The notes beneath the pieces are model-generated. The model was not told the origin of the DNA and made no database searches. It saw only the letters and a program-made list of their open reading frames with translations. Of a stretch of 43,178 nucleotides of DNA, positions 31,990 to 38,959 are shown in pieces; positions within the stretch are counted from its first letter, which is position 1, and every line of letters begins with the position of its first letter. A program made the position numbers and the translations under genes. This DNA is from Pseudoduganella sp. (GTDB lineage: Bacteria; Pseudomonadota; Gammaproteobacteria; Burkholderiales; Burkholderiaceae_D), in contig JAJTCO010000022.1 of assembly GCA_021323265.1 (NCBI GenBank), forward strand, positions 1-43,178, in the 5' to 3' direction.

Positions 31990-32757
31990 TCAGCTTGCGG
32001 ACAATGGCCGCTGGTCTGCCCAGTCGTGCACGCATAGCAGGCGGTTCTCCTGCAGCCGGCTGAATACGCGGTCGCCGACGAATTTCGCCAGCTTCTCCAG
32101 CGGCTGATTGCTGATCGCGACCACCGGCTTGTGCGCGTTATAGCGGCGGTTCACCAGTTCAGTGAGCAGCAGTTTGGCGTTGCCGCTCTGGCTGTCTCGA
32201 ATCGCGTCCACCTCGTCCAGGACCAGCAGGTCATAGCTCGTGAATCGCAGCAGCTCGCCTTCCTCGGTCTTGCCTTCCGTGCTGTAGGCCGCCTGGATCT
32301 CGGCGATCATCTGGTTTGCAGTGCAATAGCGGACCGACAGGCCGAGGTTGTCGATCACCGATCGAGCCAGCTCACATGCCAGCAGCGTCTTGCCCGTCCC
32401 GGTGCCGCCGACCAAGACAAGCGCAGCCCACTGGCCGCCGGCCGCGATCAGATCGCGGAAAGCACGAACGGTGAGGCGCACCTCTTTCTGCGCTGCCGTG
32501 GCTACCTCAAAGCGCTCATTGGCATAGCGCTCTGGCAGGCATGCCGCGGCGTCAAGGGTGCTCTTCCGCTCTCGCTTCCGCGCCTCCTCGACTTCCTTGG
32601 CCTTAGCCTCTAAGGCGCAGTCGCCGCAGTACCACTCGGAGCGGCCCGAGCGAGGGTGGAGCAGGGCGGTACTCGGGCCGTGCGTAGGGCAAACGCCCTC
32701 GGCCTGCGGCCAGTTGATCACGGCTTTGAAGGGTGTCAGGCTGCTCACTTCTTCCAT
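31990..32757 (-). CDS. DnaC/IstB-like helicase loader ATPase, 255 aa
   Basis: A zinc-like N-terminus (CPTHG, then WYCGDC at about residues 23-47) is followed by an AAA+ domain: Walker A GGTGTGKT at 117-124, Walker B LLVLDE at 177-182, and sensor 1 VVAISN near 216-221. This arrangement loads the host DnaB helicase at the phage origin (lambda P/DnaC role). Next to the DUF1376 replication protein. Confidence 0.88.
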   Translation of the reverse strand: MEEVSSLTPFKAVINWPQAEGVCPTHGPSTALLHPRSGRSEWYCGDCALEAKAKEVEEARKRERKSTLDAAACLPERYANERFEVATAAQKEVRLTVRAFRDLIAAGGQWAALVLVGGTGTGKTLLACELARSVIDNLGLSVRYCTANQMIAEIQAAYSTEGKTEEGELLRFTSYDLLVLDEVDAIRDSQSGNAKLLLTELVNRRYNAHKPVVAISNQPLEKLAKFVGDRVFSRLQENRLLCVHDWADQRPLSAS

Positions 32758-32766
32758 CGTCGCCTC

Positions 32767-33738
32767 CTACAGGGGAATGTCGTCCGTTTCCGGGACGGTG
32801 ATGCCGGCGCGCGCCATCGAGGCCTCCGCTGCGGCACGGCTGGCGGAATAGTCGTTGCCGGCCACCGAGAACTTGTCGTCGCTGGCGCCGGCGCGGCGTT
32901 CGCCCGCGAGGCGCTGGCAGGTCGCTTTCAGGAACGAGGCAGGGTCGGCCGGCTGCTGCACCACGGCGCTGCGGACAGCCTCCACCACGATCGTGTCGGT
33001 GTAGTCCTTGACCAGCTTGCCCACGAAGCTTCCGCACTGGGCAGCAGGCATGCCGGCCTGCAGCAGCAGCGACTTACCTGCAGCCCACAGCTCCTGCTTG
33101 GTCAGTTCGGCGGGAGCCTTGGGCGCTTCGGCGCCCGTTCCGTCAGGAACGGAAGTATTAAGGTCTCCCTGTCCCTGTCCCTCTCCCTGTCTCTTGGATG
33201 CCTCGTCCCTGGTGACAGATTCGGGACTTTGTGTATTGTCCCTAGGGACAGGTAGCTGGTGTCCCGTGGGACGTCCCTGCGCTGTCCACGTATCGAAGTC
33301 GGGGGTGGGAACGGATGTCTTGTTGCGCTGGTTGTGCTTCTTGATGCGCGCGCATTCGGAGCGCCAGCGCTGCGCCAGCTTCGCCTGCCACGCTTCGCGC
33401 GCCTTCTCGGCGACCACCGGGTGATACAGGCGGCCGTCGGCGCACTTGACCCAGCCCCGCAGCGCACCGTCGCGCACCTGGGCCCAGCCTCGATCGATCT
33501 TGCCGCGCTGGGCGTAGCCGGCCTGCTTGGCAATCCAAACGTCGCTATCTGGGATGGATGCGGCCGGCACCTGGTGCCAGGACGCCGCCCAGAGCAGCAC
33601 CGCCGCCCAGCAGGCTTCCGGCGTTTCATCGGCGGCCAGGTCGGAGTCGCGCAGGCGGCCGACGTCCAGCGGCATGAACGCGAAGTCCTGCAGGTCGCAG
33701 TCGGCCGGGGTGAGCGGTTCAAACAGCTCAGTGGTCAT
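32767..33738 (-). CDS. DUF1376-type replication protein, 323 aa
   Basis: The N-terminal 95 residues match DUF1376: DFAFMPLDVGRLRDSDLA, PEACWAAVLLWAASWHQVPA, YHPVVAEKAREAW. The middle is low-complexity and encoded by repeated GTCCCT units that look like origin iterons. The C-terminal part (WAAGKSLLLQAGMPAAQCGS, FLKATCQRLAGERR) resembles the DnaT/primosome-type end of similar proteins. Paired with the helicase loader, it probably plays the lambda O role. Confidence 0.8.
   Translation of the reverse strand: MTTELFEPLTPADCDLQDFAFMPLDVGRLRDSDLAADETPEACWAAVLLWAASWHQVPAASIPDSDVWIAKQAGYAQRGKIDRGWAQVRDGALRGWVKCADGRLYHPVVAEKAREAWQAKLAQRWRSECARIKKHNQRNKTSVPTPDFDTWTAQGRPTGHQLPVPRDNTQSPESVTRDEASKRQGEGQGQGDLNTSVPDGTGAEAPKAPAELTKQELWAAGKSLLLQAGMPAAQCGSFVGKLVKDYTDTIVVEAVRSAVVQQPADPASFLKATCQRLAGERRAGASDDKFSVAGNDYSASRAAAEASMARAGITVPETDDIPL
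33165..33280. other. ori: Candidate replication origin: iteron cluster inside the DUF1376 gene
   Basis: At least four GTCCCT units (33171, 33177, 33205 and 33273), an inverted GGGAC at 33223, a perfect 14-base palindrome TGTCCCTAGGGACA at 33237-33250, and TGTCCCGTGGGAC at 33260-33272, in under 120 bases. Lambda's origin lies inside gene O in the same way. No classical AT-rich stretch is obvious beside it. Confidence 0.6.
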
Positions 33739-34433
33739 TTAGAGTTCCTTGCCGTCATGCGGCGAATCTTCTTGCGGGCGATGGCGCACAGGCGCTGCAG
33801 GTATTCGGCGTCGTACTTCCGCACGCGCTCGTGGCTCTTGAGCCACTCCACGCGCTCGGCGCCGATCTTGAGCACCAGGCGCCTCTCGTACTCGGCGATG
33901 TTCCCGGACTTGAACAGGTTGCACTGCTCACAGCCCTTGTGGATGTTCCAGGTGTTGAAGCGCAGGGCGGAGTTGCTGCCCACCGACTTGAAGTGCGAGG
34001 CGGTCCAGATGCCGTCGTAGTGGGAGGGCATGTGGCAGCTGATGCAGCCGTCGTTCGCGTCGCGCAGGCGCACGTACTGGTTCACCAGCTTCTCGGCCAA
34101 CTTCAGCCATTCCTTGACCGTGCGGCCGGCCTCCTTCTTGCGCTTCTCCTCGGCGCGCGTGGCCTTGGCCTGGGCCTCCTTGCGTTTCTCAAGGCGCGCC
34201 AGCGCGATCACGGCGCCGCAGTCAGGACTGCACCACTCGATAAAGGGCTTGGCCGGGTCTGGCATGTACGGGCCGCGGCAGGCGGCGTTTTTGCACTTCT
34301 TCGGCTTGATCTTCTTCGGCTTGGCCGGCGCCAGCTCGACCCTCGCCACGTCACGGATCTCGACACGATCGCAGCGCGCGAATCCGGTGCGATTCATCGG
34401 GGTCTTGCGCTTCAGTTCACTGGAGCGGTTCAT
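33735..34433 (-). CDS. ninG: NinG (Rap)-like recombination protein, 232 aa
   Basis: Zinc motif KCKNAACRGPYMPD and WCSPDCGAV near residues 45-75, a Lys/Glu/Arg coiled coil, then CISCHMPSHYDGIWTASHF, NIHKGCEQCNLFKSGN, which is an HNH-like nuclease core of the NinG/Rap family. In lambda, Rap is a structure-specific nuclease for recombination intermediates. ATGA-coupled to the HTH gene and to the replication gene. Confidence 0.92.
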   Translation of the reverse strand: MNRSSELKRKTPMNRTGFARCDRVEIRDVARVELAPAKPKKIKPKKCKNAACRGPYMPDPAKPFIEWCSPDCGAVIALARLEKRKEAQAKATRAEEKRKKEAGRTVKEWLKLAEKLVNQYVRLRDANDGCISCHMPSHYDGIWTASHFKSVGSNSALRFNTWNIHKGCEQCNLFKSGNIAEYERRLVLKIGAERVEWLKSHERVRKYDAEYLQRLCAIARKKIRRMTARNSK

Positions 34434-34591
34434 CAGTAACGCACTCGGCAGGTCAACACATCACGGATGCACGATTCGCTCACGCCGAATTTCTTGGCCA
34501 GCGCGCCATAGCCGAAGCCATGCTTGCGATACTGGTAGGTCTCGCGGATCTCGCGCACCTGGGCGTCGGTGAGTTTGCGGGCGCGGGTCAT
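34433..34591 (-). CDS. Small HTH protein, 52 aa
   Basis: MTRARKLTDAQVREIRETYQ, then YGALAKKFGVSESCIRDVL: a bare helix-turn-helix of the resolvase/sigma-region-like kind, with no further domain. Translationally coupled to NinG. DNA-binding regulator or recombination accessory; unknown. Confidence 0.75.
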   Translation of the reverse strand: MTRARKLTDAQVREIRETYQYRKHGFGYGALAKKFGVSESCIRDVLTCRVRY

Positions 34592-34623
34592 GGTAGGATT
34601 GCCTTTTTAACAAAGGAGGCAGA

Positions 34624-34839
34624 ATGTCCGACCCGAATGAATTGACTAAGCGTCAAGAAATCTACACCGCCCGTGCGAAGACCGTGACCATTGAGCAGTT
34701 GGACACCGCTGGAGAAATCCTGCGGGACCATCTCCACGTCAAAACGACCACCCCTGAACTTTTGATCGCAATGGCGCAACTTATCGCAACGAACTACGCT
34801 ACGCACATCACGGACAACGGCCTGGGGCGGATCAAGTAG
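34624..34839 (+). CDS. Plus-strand island gene, 71 aa, unknown
   Basis: AAAGGAGG 6 bases before the ATG. Reads MSDPNELTKRQEIYTARAKT, EILRDHLHVKTTTPELLIAM. It points against the surrounding leftward operon, 32 bases from a divergent start, and its base use is visibly less GC-rich than its neighbours. Likely an independently expressed cargo gene (moron) next to the methyltransferase. The opposite-strand frame here has no ribosome binding site and is rejected. Confidence 0.7.
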   Translation: MSDPNELTKRQEIYTARAKTVTIEQLDTAGEILRDHLHVKTTTPELLIAMAQLIATNYATHITDNGLGRIK

Positions 34840-34844
34840 CCAGC

Positions 34845-36782
34845 TCATGCCACCCTCGCAATCTGGTGCTCGTGCACGAAGTTCGCGCGCACCAGCGCCT
34901 CTGACAGGGGAGGGCACACGCTGTTGCCGCACATGCGCACCTGGGCCGACTTCGTGAGCGGCACGCGCGGCAGGGCCAGCGGGTCGCCCTCGGCCTGGTG
35001 CCCGTCCTTGAACAGCAGGGCCGGATCAGGGATTTCGTCGATGATGTAGTGCTTGGGGAAGCCCTGGGCTGCGTACAGCTCGTGAGGCGCCAGCATGCGA
35101 AGGCCGATGTCCACAATCTGGTAGTCCTGGCCGCTGATGGTGACCAGGCCGAAACGGTCCCGGCTGGTGACCGTAGCGAGAGGACCATCGACGCCTTGAG
35201 ACTGCTCCTGACCGTAATAGGCCAGCAGGAAGGCCCTCACCTCAGCGTGGTGCTGTCCGCCGGCGCTGACCGTGTGGAGCGGTTCTTCCAGGCCAGCCGC
35301 CGTGCTGGTGCCGCGGAGCTTGACCAGGCTGCTTGTGACCAAGCTGTGATGATCGGACGAGGTGATGGTGCCGATGGGGGCGTCCAGATCCGACCCAACC
35401 ACACCCGTGTAGTGCTTCGCCAGGAATGCAGTGGCAATCGCGGTATCGCCTTTCGCCGTGATCGTGGCGGTCGGCTCGTCGGCGCCGCGCGGGCGGCTGT
35501 CACCGGCGCGGCCGCCAACGCCCACCAGCGACGCCGACACCATGCTGAAGTGGCCGCCTTTCACCTGGGCGCAGATAGTGCGCAGCGGCTCGTCGGCCGG
35601 CATCACGCGCTGATTGCTGGCGTTGGCGTGCTCGTTCAGGAAGGCGGTTACCAGCGCCGCCTTGCTGGCGCCGGCAACGACGGTGCCCAGCGGCTTTTCG
35701 ATGTCCAGCGCGCGCGGTGCCTGGCCGTCACGCTCCCCGTATCCGCTCTGCACCAGCGTGGCCACAGCCAGCGCCTTCTCGCCGCGCTGCGCGCCGGTGA
35801 TCGTGCGGAATGGTTCATGCACCGATTCGTTGCGGTCGCCGCCCTGGTGCGTCACCGGGACAATGCTCGGCACGACCAGTGATCGGTGATTCTCGGTGGT
35901 CAGGGTGCCGAGTGGCTGCTCGGTCGACACCGGCTTGCCGGAATAGATCGGGCCGCCCTGGCCGACGATGAACGGCTTGTCCGCCTCAACCACGTAACGC
36001 ATGATGCCTTTGGCAATCCGGCGCAGCGTGGCCTCGGCCAGCGGCTTCTTGCGCTCGAAGATGCTGTGGCAGGGCAGGGACCAGTCGATGCATTCCGCCG
36101 CGGTGCGCCATGGGCGCTGCTTCCCGGCCAGGACGGCCGGCGACGTCGGCGCCCCGTTGGTCTGTTCCGGCCAGCAGATCGGTAGGCCATCGCGGCGCGC
36201 GACCAGGAAGAACCGCTTGCGGATCGTGGGGGTGTTGTAGTCGCTGGCGCGCAACTCGCGGTAATCCACGGAGTAGCCGTGGCCGCGCAGCTGGCGGATG
36301 AAGCTTTCGAAGGTCTTGCCGCGCTTTGCAGGGTCCGGCCGCGCCGTGCCGTCGGCATCGACCAGCAGCGGGCCCCAGGTTTTGAACTCCTCGACGTTTT
36401 CCAGCATGATGACGCGGGGCTTGCACTTGGCCGCCCAGCGCAACGTCACCCAGGCCAGGCCGCGAATCCGCTTTTCGACGGGTTTGCCGCCCTTGGCCTT
36501 GCTGAAGTGCTTGCAGTCCGGGGAGAGCCAGACCAGGCCGACTGGGCGATTGCCGGTGACCTCAATCGGGTCGATGTCCCACACGCTTTCGCACAGGTGC
36601 TTCGTGTGAGGGTGGTTGATGGCGTGCATCGCCAGGGCTTCGGGGTCGTGGTTGATCGCGATGTCGACCGGGCGCCCGAAGGCGGCTTCCAGGCCGGTGC
36701 TCGTGCCGCCGCCGCCGGCGAAGTTGTCGATGATCAGCTCGTTGCCCAGGTCCAGGGCGAGCGTGAATTCGTCGCGCCTCAT
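34845..36782 (-). CDS. Dcm-type C5-cytosine methyltransferase with internal repeat domain, 645 aa
   Basis: The start at 36782 (ATGA overlap) gives MRRDEFTLALDLGNELIIDN. Motif I DNFAGGGG (19-26), motif IV SPDCKHFS with Cys90, motif VI ENVEEF (128-133), motif VIII YNTPTIRKR (182-190) and motif X GNSVCPP (619-625). Between VIII and X lie eight repeats of about 35 residues of the form (E/D)-x-P-x-x-T-(I/V/L)-x. It probably methylates phage DNA against host restriction. The methylation target cannot be read from the sequence. No partner restriction gene is visible. Confidence 0.9.
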   Translation of the reverse strand: MRRDEFTLALDLGNELIIDNFAGGGGTSTGLEAAFGRPVDIAINHDPEALAMHAINHPHTKHLCESVWDIDPIEVTGNRPVGLVWLSPDCKHFSKAKGGKPVEKRIRGLAWVTLRWAAKCKPRVIMLENVEEFKTWGPLLVDADGTARPDPAKRGKTFESFIRQLRGHGYSVDYRELRASDYNTPTIRKRFFLVARRDGLPICWPEQTNGAPTSPAVLAGKQRPWRTAAECIDWSLPCHSIFERKKPLAEATLRRIAKGIMRYVVEADKPFIVGQGGPIYSGKPVSTEQPLGTLTTENHRSLVVPSIVPVTHQGGDRNESVHEPFRTITGAQRGEKALAVATLVQSGYGERDGQAPRALDIEKPLGTVVAGASKAALVTAFLNEHANASNQRVMPADEPLRTICAQVKGGHFSMVSASLVGVGGRAGDSRPRGADEPTATITAKGDTAIATAFLAKHYTGVVGSDLDAPIGTITSSDHHSLVTSSLVKLRGTSTAAGLEEPLHTVSAGGQHHAEVRAFLLAYYGQEQSQGVDGPLATVTSRDRFGLVTISGQDYQIVDIGLRMLAPHELYAAQGFPKHYIIDEIPDPALLFKDGHQAEGDPLALPRVPLTKSAQVRMCGNSVCPPLSEALVRANFVHEHQIARVA

Positions 36783-36967
36783 GCCACCAGCGCCTCGGCG
36801 TTGATTTTGGCCGCTTCGCAGCGGTCCCACTCTTCCTGCCAGGTGGCCAGGGCAGGGGAGTGCCAGTTCATCTCGTGATCGTCACGGCCGGCGCCGGCGG
36901 CGTGCGCGGCGCGCGCTTTGGCCTGAATGGCCTCGATGGTTACGATGGTTACGATGGAATGGATCAT
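36779..36967 (-). CDS. Small phage protein, 62 aa
   Basis: MIHSIVTIVTIEAIQAKARA, then HEMNWHSPALATWQEEWDRCEA. The start overlaps nothing with a good ribosome binding site, and an internal Met (MNWHSP) is possible. The N-terminal VTIVTI is encoded by a 9-base tandem repeat. The coupled stop (ATGA) feeds the methyltransferase. Function unknown. Confidence 0.6.
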   Translation of the reverse strand: MIHSIVTIVTIEAIQAKARAAHAAGAGRDDHEMNWHSPALATWQEEWDRCEAAKINAEALVA

Positions 36968-36969
36968 GG

Positions 36970-37182
36970 TCAGGCGGCCAGCAGCTGGCGAATTTCGGAC
37001 ACAGGCAGCAGGTTCGGCTCCAGCTCGTGGATGCGCAGGATGTGGGTCGCGCCCATCGGCAGACGGGCATGGCGCCACTTGCTGACGACCGGCGGCGCCA
37101 CGTCCAGCAGGCGCGCCAGCGCGGCATCGTTCTTGCATCGCTTCAGTTGGGCAACGTGGTCAAGTACGTGGGTAGCAGCCAT
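36970..37182 (-). CDS. CII/Cro-like helix-turn-helix regulator, 70 aa
   Basis: AGAGGAACG precedes the ATG. NDAALARLLDVAPPVVSKWR is a clear helix-turn-helix, followed by LPMGATHILRIHELEPNLLP. This size and placement (early in the leftward operon) fit a phage CII-like or second Cro-like regulator. The operator is unknown. Confidence 0.75.
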   Translation of the reverse strand: MAATHVLDHVAQLKRCKNDAALARLLDVAPPVVSKWRHARLPMGATHILRIHELEPNLLPVSEIRQLLAA

Positions 37183-37255
37183 TTTTTCGTTCCTCTTAAG
37201 TGTTAGGGGCGTGACGATCCCTGCGCGGTACGCGCGCCCAAGACGTTTGCTTAAA

Positions 37256-37597
37256 TTAGGGGTTCTTGATCAGGGCGCCGCGGCGGTAGTCTTCGTAGAC
37301 CAGCAGCACCAGCAGCGTACAAATGAGCTCGGAAGCCAGGTTCAGGTGCCACATCGCCAGCCAGACGCCCACCTCGGCGAGCAGGATCGCCGCCCCAAAG
37401 GGCCAGCTGCGCGGCGCGGCAGGCAGCACGCGGTTTGGGTTGTGCATCGCGTAGCACGCCAGGCAGGTGATCACGATGCGGGACCAGATCACCGCACGGA
37501 AAGCGGTCGGCGCGAAATCGACTCCGCGCCACACGAAATACAGAATGCCTGCGAGAGTGCCGTAGAAGAATGCCCACAGAAGCCAGTTGTCTTTCAT
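37256..37597 (-). CDS. Small integral membrane protein, 113 aa
   Basis: GAGGACGCT before the ATG at 37597 fixes the start. About four hydrophobic helices: LLWAFFYGTLAGILYFVW (6-24), VIWSRIVITCLACYAM, FGAAILLAEVGVWLAMW and LICTLLVLLVYEDY. Soluble ends are short. Early expressed; could affect the host membrane or superinfection, but there is no direct evidence. Confidence 0.65.
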   Translation of the reverse strand: MKDNWLLWAFFYGTLAGILYFVWRGVDFAPTAFRAVIWSRIVITCLACYAMHNPNRVLPAAPRSWPFGAAILLAEVGVWLAMWHLNLASELICTLLVLLVYEDYRRGALIKNP

Positions 37598-37652
37598 AGC
37601 GTCCTCGCGGTGTGAAAAGGTGGCGGCCGAAGCCGCCGTGCACTTCAATCTC

Positions 37653-37838
37653 TCAGGGCAACTTGTCGATGGCGTCGCGAAGTGCCTGACGGGCCCGGTA
37701 CTCCTTGGTCCCGTCCCGCTTATCCTTCGATGCCGCAAAGGCCTTATCCGCCTCGCGCCACTTCTTCGCCATCACAATCACCCTGTCCTCGGCGGGGGAG
37801 GGCTTCTCGCCTTCCCCCTCACATCCCTGTTGGCACAT
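37653..37838 (-). CDS. Small phage protein, 61 aa
   Basis: AAAGGA 7 bases before the ATG. N-terminal CQQGCEGEGE, then VIVMAKKWREADKAFAASKD and ARQALRDAIDKLP, a helix pair typical of short phage early proteins. Function unknown. Confidence 0.65.
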   Translation of the reverse strand: MCQQGCEGEGEKPSPAEDRVIVMAKKWREADKAFAASKDKRDGTKEYRARQALRDAIDKLP

Positions 37839-37862
37839 GGGCGAATCCTTTTTTTCGCTCCG

Positions 37863-37967
37863 CTATTCAGCGGATTCCCTTTGCTTCCACACCAGCTGGC
37901 AGTCAGCGGATAGGCCTTCCAGTTCGATCGCTTCAGGGACGTAAGCGAGCTGGAGCGCCGCCGTAGT
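37863..37967 (-). other. Coherent 34-codon frame without a normal start codon
   Basis: Reads LQLAYVPEAIELEGLSADCQ and LVWKQRESAE to a stop, overlapping the end of the 90-residue gene in another frame. The composition looks like a phage peptide, but no ATG, GTG or TTG lies in it. It may be reached by frameshifting, use a rare start, or be a relic. Confidence 0.3.
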
Positions 37968-38205
37968 TCACCCGACTGCCAAAGCTGCCCGGCACTCCGA
38001 TGACCTGGCCCAGTTTGGGACCTTCAATCCGCGCATGCCTGCGCTTACGATGGAGGCAAATAAACTCACTGATCAAGGTCCTAACGGCGGCGCTATGAGC
38101 AAGTCCTACTTCCTTACACAGGTCTCGAAACTCGATGAACGAGTCCGGATCCACGTAGCTCTTGATCAAAACGTCGCGAACAGCACTACTGCTATTGGTG
38201 CTCAT
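37933..38205 (-). CDS. Small basic phage protein, 90 aa
   Basis: GGGAGAG 5 bases before the ATG. MSTNSSSAVRDVLIKSYVDP, FRDLCKEVGLAHSAAVRTLI could be a short DNA-binding or ribbon-helix type N-terminus; a basic stretch KRRHARIEGPK follows. First leftward gene after the plus-strand island. Function unknown. Confidence 0.6.
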   Translation of the reverse strand: MSTNSSSAVRDVLIKSYVDPDSFIEFRDLCKEVGLAHSAAVRTLISEFICLHRKRRHARIEGPKLGQVIGVPGSFGSRVNYGGAPARLRP

Positions 38206-38326
38206 AAAACTCTCCCGGTAAATCTAACTTCTGGCTTTCAGGGGGTACATCTACTGCATTTTTGGCGGGCGCCCCAACTGGGGTACGATTGGCGTTCCTC
38301 AACAACAATCGTCAGAAGGGATGCCC
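38206..38326. promoter_or_regulatory. Divergent control region, with two GGGGTAC direct repeats
   Basis: 121 bases between a leftward and a rightward gene. GGGGTAC occurs at 38242-38248 and 38280-38286, 38 bases apart, and could be regulator sites. No strong -35/-10 pair stands out. Confidence 0.35.
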
Positions 38327-38557
38327 ATGGACTCAAAACTGCACTACAACAAAATCACGATCGAGACGCTTGGCGAGAAGAACCAGATCGAATTCGCCGT
38401 GCGGCTGACAGAAGGACCTCTCGAAGAATCTGTTCTTCTGAAGGTGCTAGTTCCTCGGAAAGAGCCGCTTTCAGTACTGGGCGCCCAAGAGGATGCTGTC
38501 CGTCGCGCAATTCAACTACTTCAAATGACACTGAAGGACTGGTCGCCAGAGGGATAA
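38327..38557 (+). CDS. Plus-strand island gene, 76 aa, unknown
   Basis: Start 38327 is preferred because AGAAGGG lies 6 bases before it and is too close to the ATG at 38321. Reads MDSKLHYNKITIETLGEKNQ, LLKVLVPRKEPLSVLGAQED. Lower GC than the neighbours. It is convergent with cro-like and antisense to any leftward transcript that leaves cro, which suggests lysogenic expression or antisense control. The opposite-strand frame is a shadow. Confidence 0.65.
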   Translation: MDSKLHYNKITIETLGEKNQIEFAVRLTEGPLEESVLLKVLVPRKEPLSVLGAQEDAVRRAIQLLQMTLKDWSPEG

Positions 38558-38640
38558 CCCTCGTCCGTCTTACCTGGTACAAAGTGCCGGCCATGCGTCT
38601 CTCCTATGTGTCGGTGCTTCTACTGCTGGTACAACTGCCG

Positions 38641-38877
38641 CTATGCGGCTTGGCTGTTACGGAGATAAGACCAGTCCACCTTGTCGTTCAGCTCTTCGCA
38701 TCGCACCTGGCCGCTCGTGAGCTTTTCGATCTCGACGCACCACTTTTCCGGTACGCCGTTCTTCATCCACTGCTGCACGGTCTGGTACGGAACGCCGAGG
38801 GCCGTGGCGAAGGCGTTCAAGGTGCGGTAGCACTCGATCGCTTTCCCTAAGGCTTTTGACGAATCTGTTTTCTCCAT
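38641..38877 (-). CDS. Cro/YdaS-like repressor, 78 aa, probably leaderless
   Basis: Start 38877 chosen: it lies 7 bases after the -10 (TAGAAT), so the transcript begins at about the ATG; the alternative ATG at 38886 lies inside the -10. HTH: LNAFATALGVPYQTVQQWMK, then NGVPEKWCVEIEKLTSGQVR, the pattern of YdaS/Cro regulators. It is the first gene of the leftward lytic operon and faces the CI-like gene. Confidence 0.82.
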   Translation of the reverse strand: MEKTDSSKALGKAIECYRTLNAFATALGVPYQTVQQWMKNGVPEKWCVEIEKLTSGQVRCEELNDKVDWSYLRNSQAA

Positions 38878-38884
38878 AAGGCGC

Positions 38885-38912
38885 ATTCTACTAGTTTTTC
38901 TAGCAGATGCAA
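38885..38912 (-). promoter_or_regulatory. Leftward lytic promoter with operator 1
   Basis: Minus strand: TTGCAT (-35), 16-base spacer, TAGAAT (-10). The operator CTAGTTTTTCTAG (plus-strand 38891-38903) fills the spacer. Transcription would begin at or beside the cro-like ATG. Confidence 0.82.
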
Positions 38913-38924
38913 GAAAAATATGTG

Positions 38925-38953
38925 TTGGTGCTAGAAAAACTAGCGGGCATAGT
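38925..38953 (+). promoter_or_regulatory. Rightward repressor promoter with operator 2
   Basis: TTGGTG (-35), 17-base spacer, CATAGT (-10). The operator CTAGAAAAACTAG (38931-38943), the reverse complement of operator 1, fills the spacer. The ATG of the repressor gene begins 7 bases after the -10, so the mRNA is probably leaderless. Confidence 0.75.
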
Positions 38954-38959
38954 TACGGG

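Noticed and set aside
33165..33280. CRISPR-like array in the GTCCCT cluster
   Set aside because: Repeats are six bases long with irregular spacing and both orientations; iterons fit better.
34588..34932. 114-codon minus-strand frame opposite the 71-residue gene
   Set aside because: No ribosome binding site, and it overlaps the methyltransferase gene end; AAAGGAGG supports the plus-strand gene.
34845..36782. Complete restriction-modification system
   Set aside because: No restriction endonuclease gene was recognised beside the methyltransferase; an orphan phage methylase is the simpler reading.
38355..38594. 79-codon minus-strand frame opposite the island gene
   Set aside because: The plus-strand gene has a correctly spaced ribosome binding site and a more protein-like composition.
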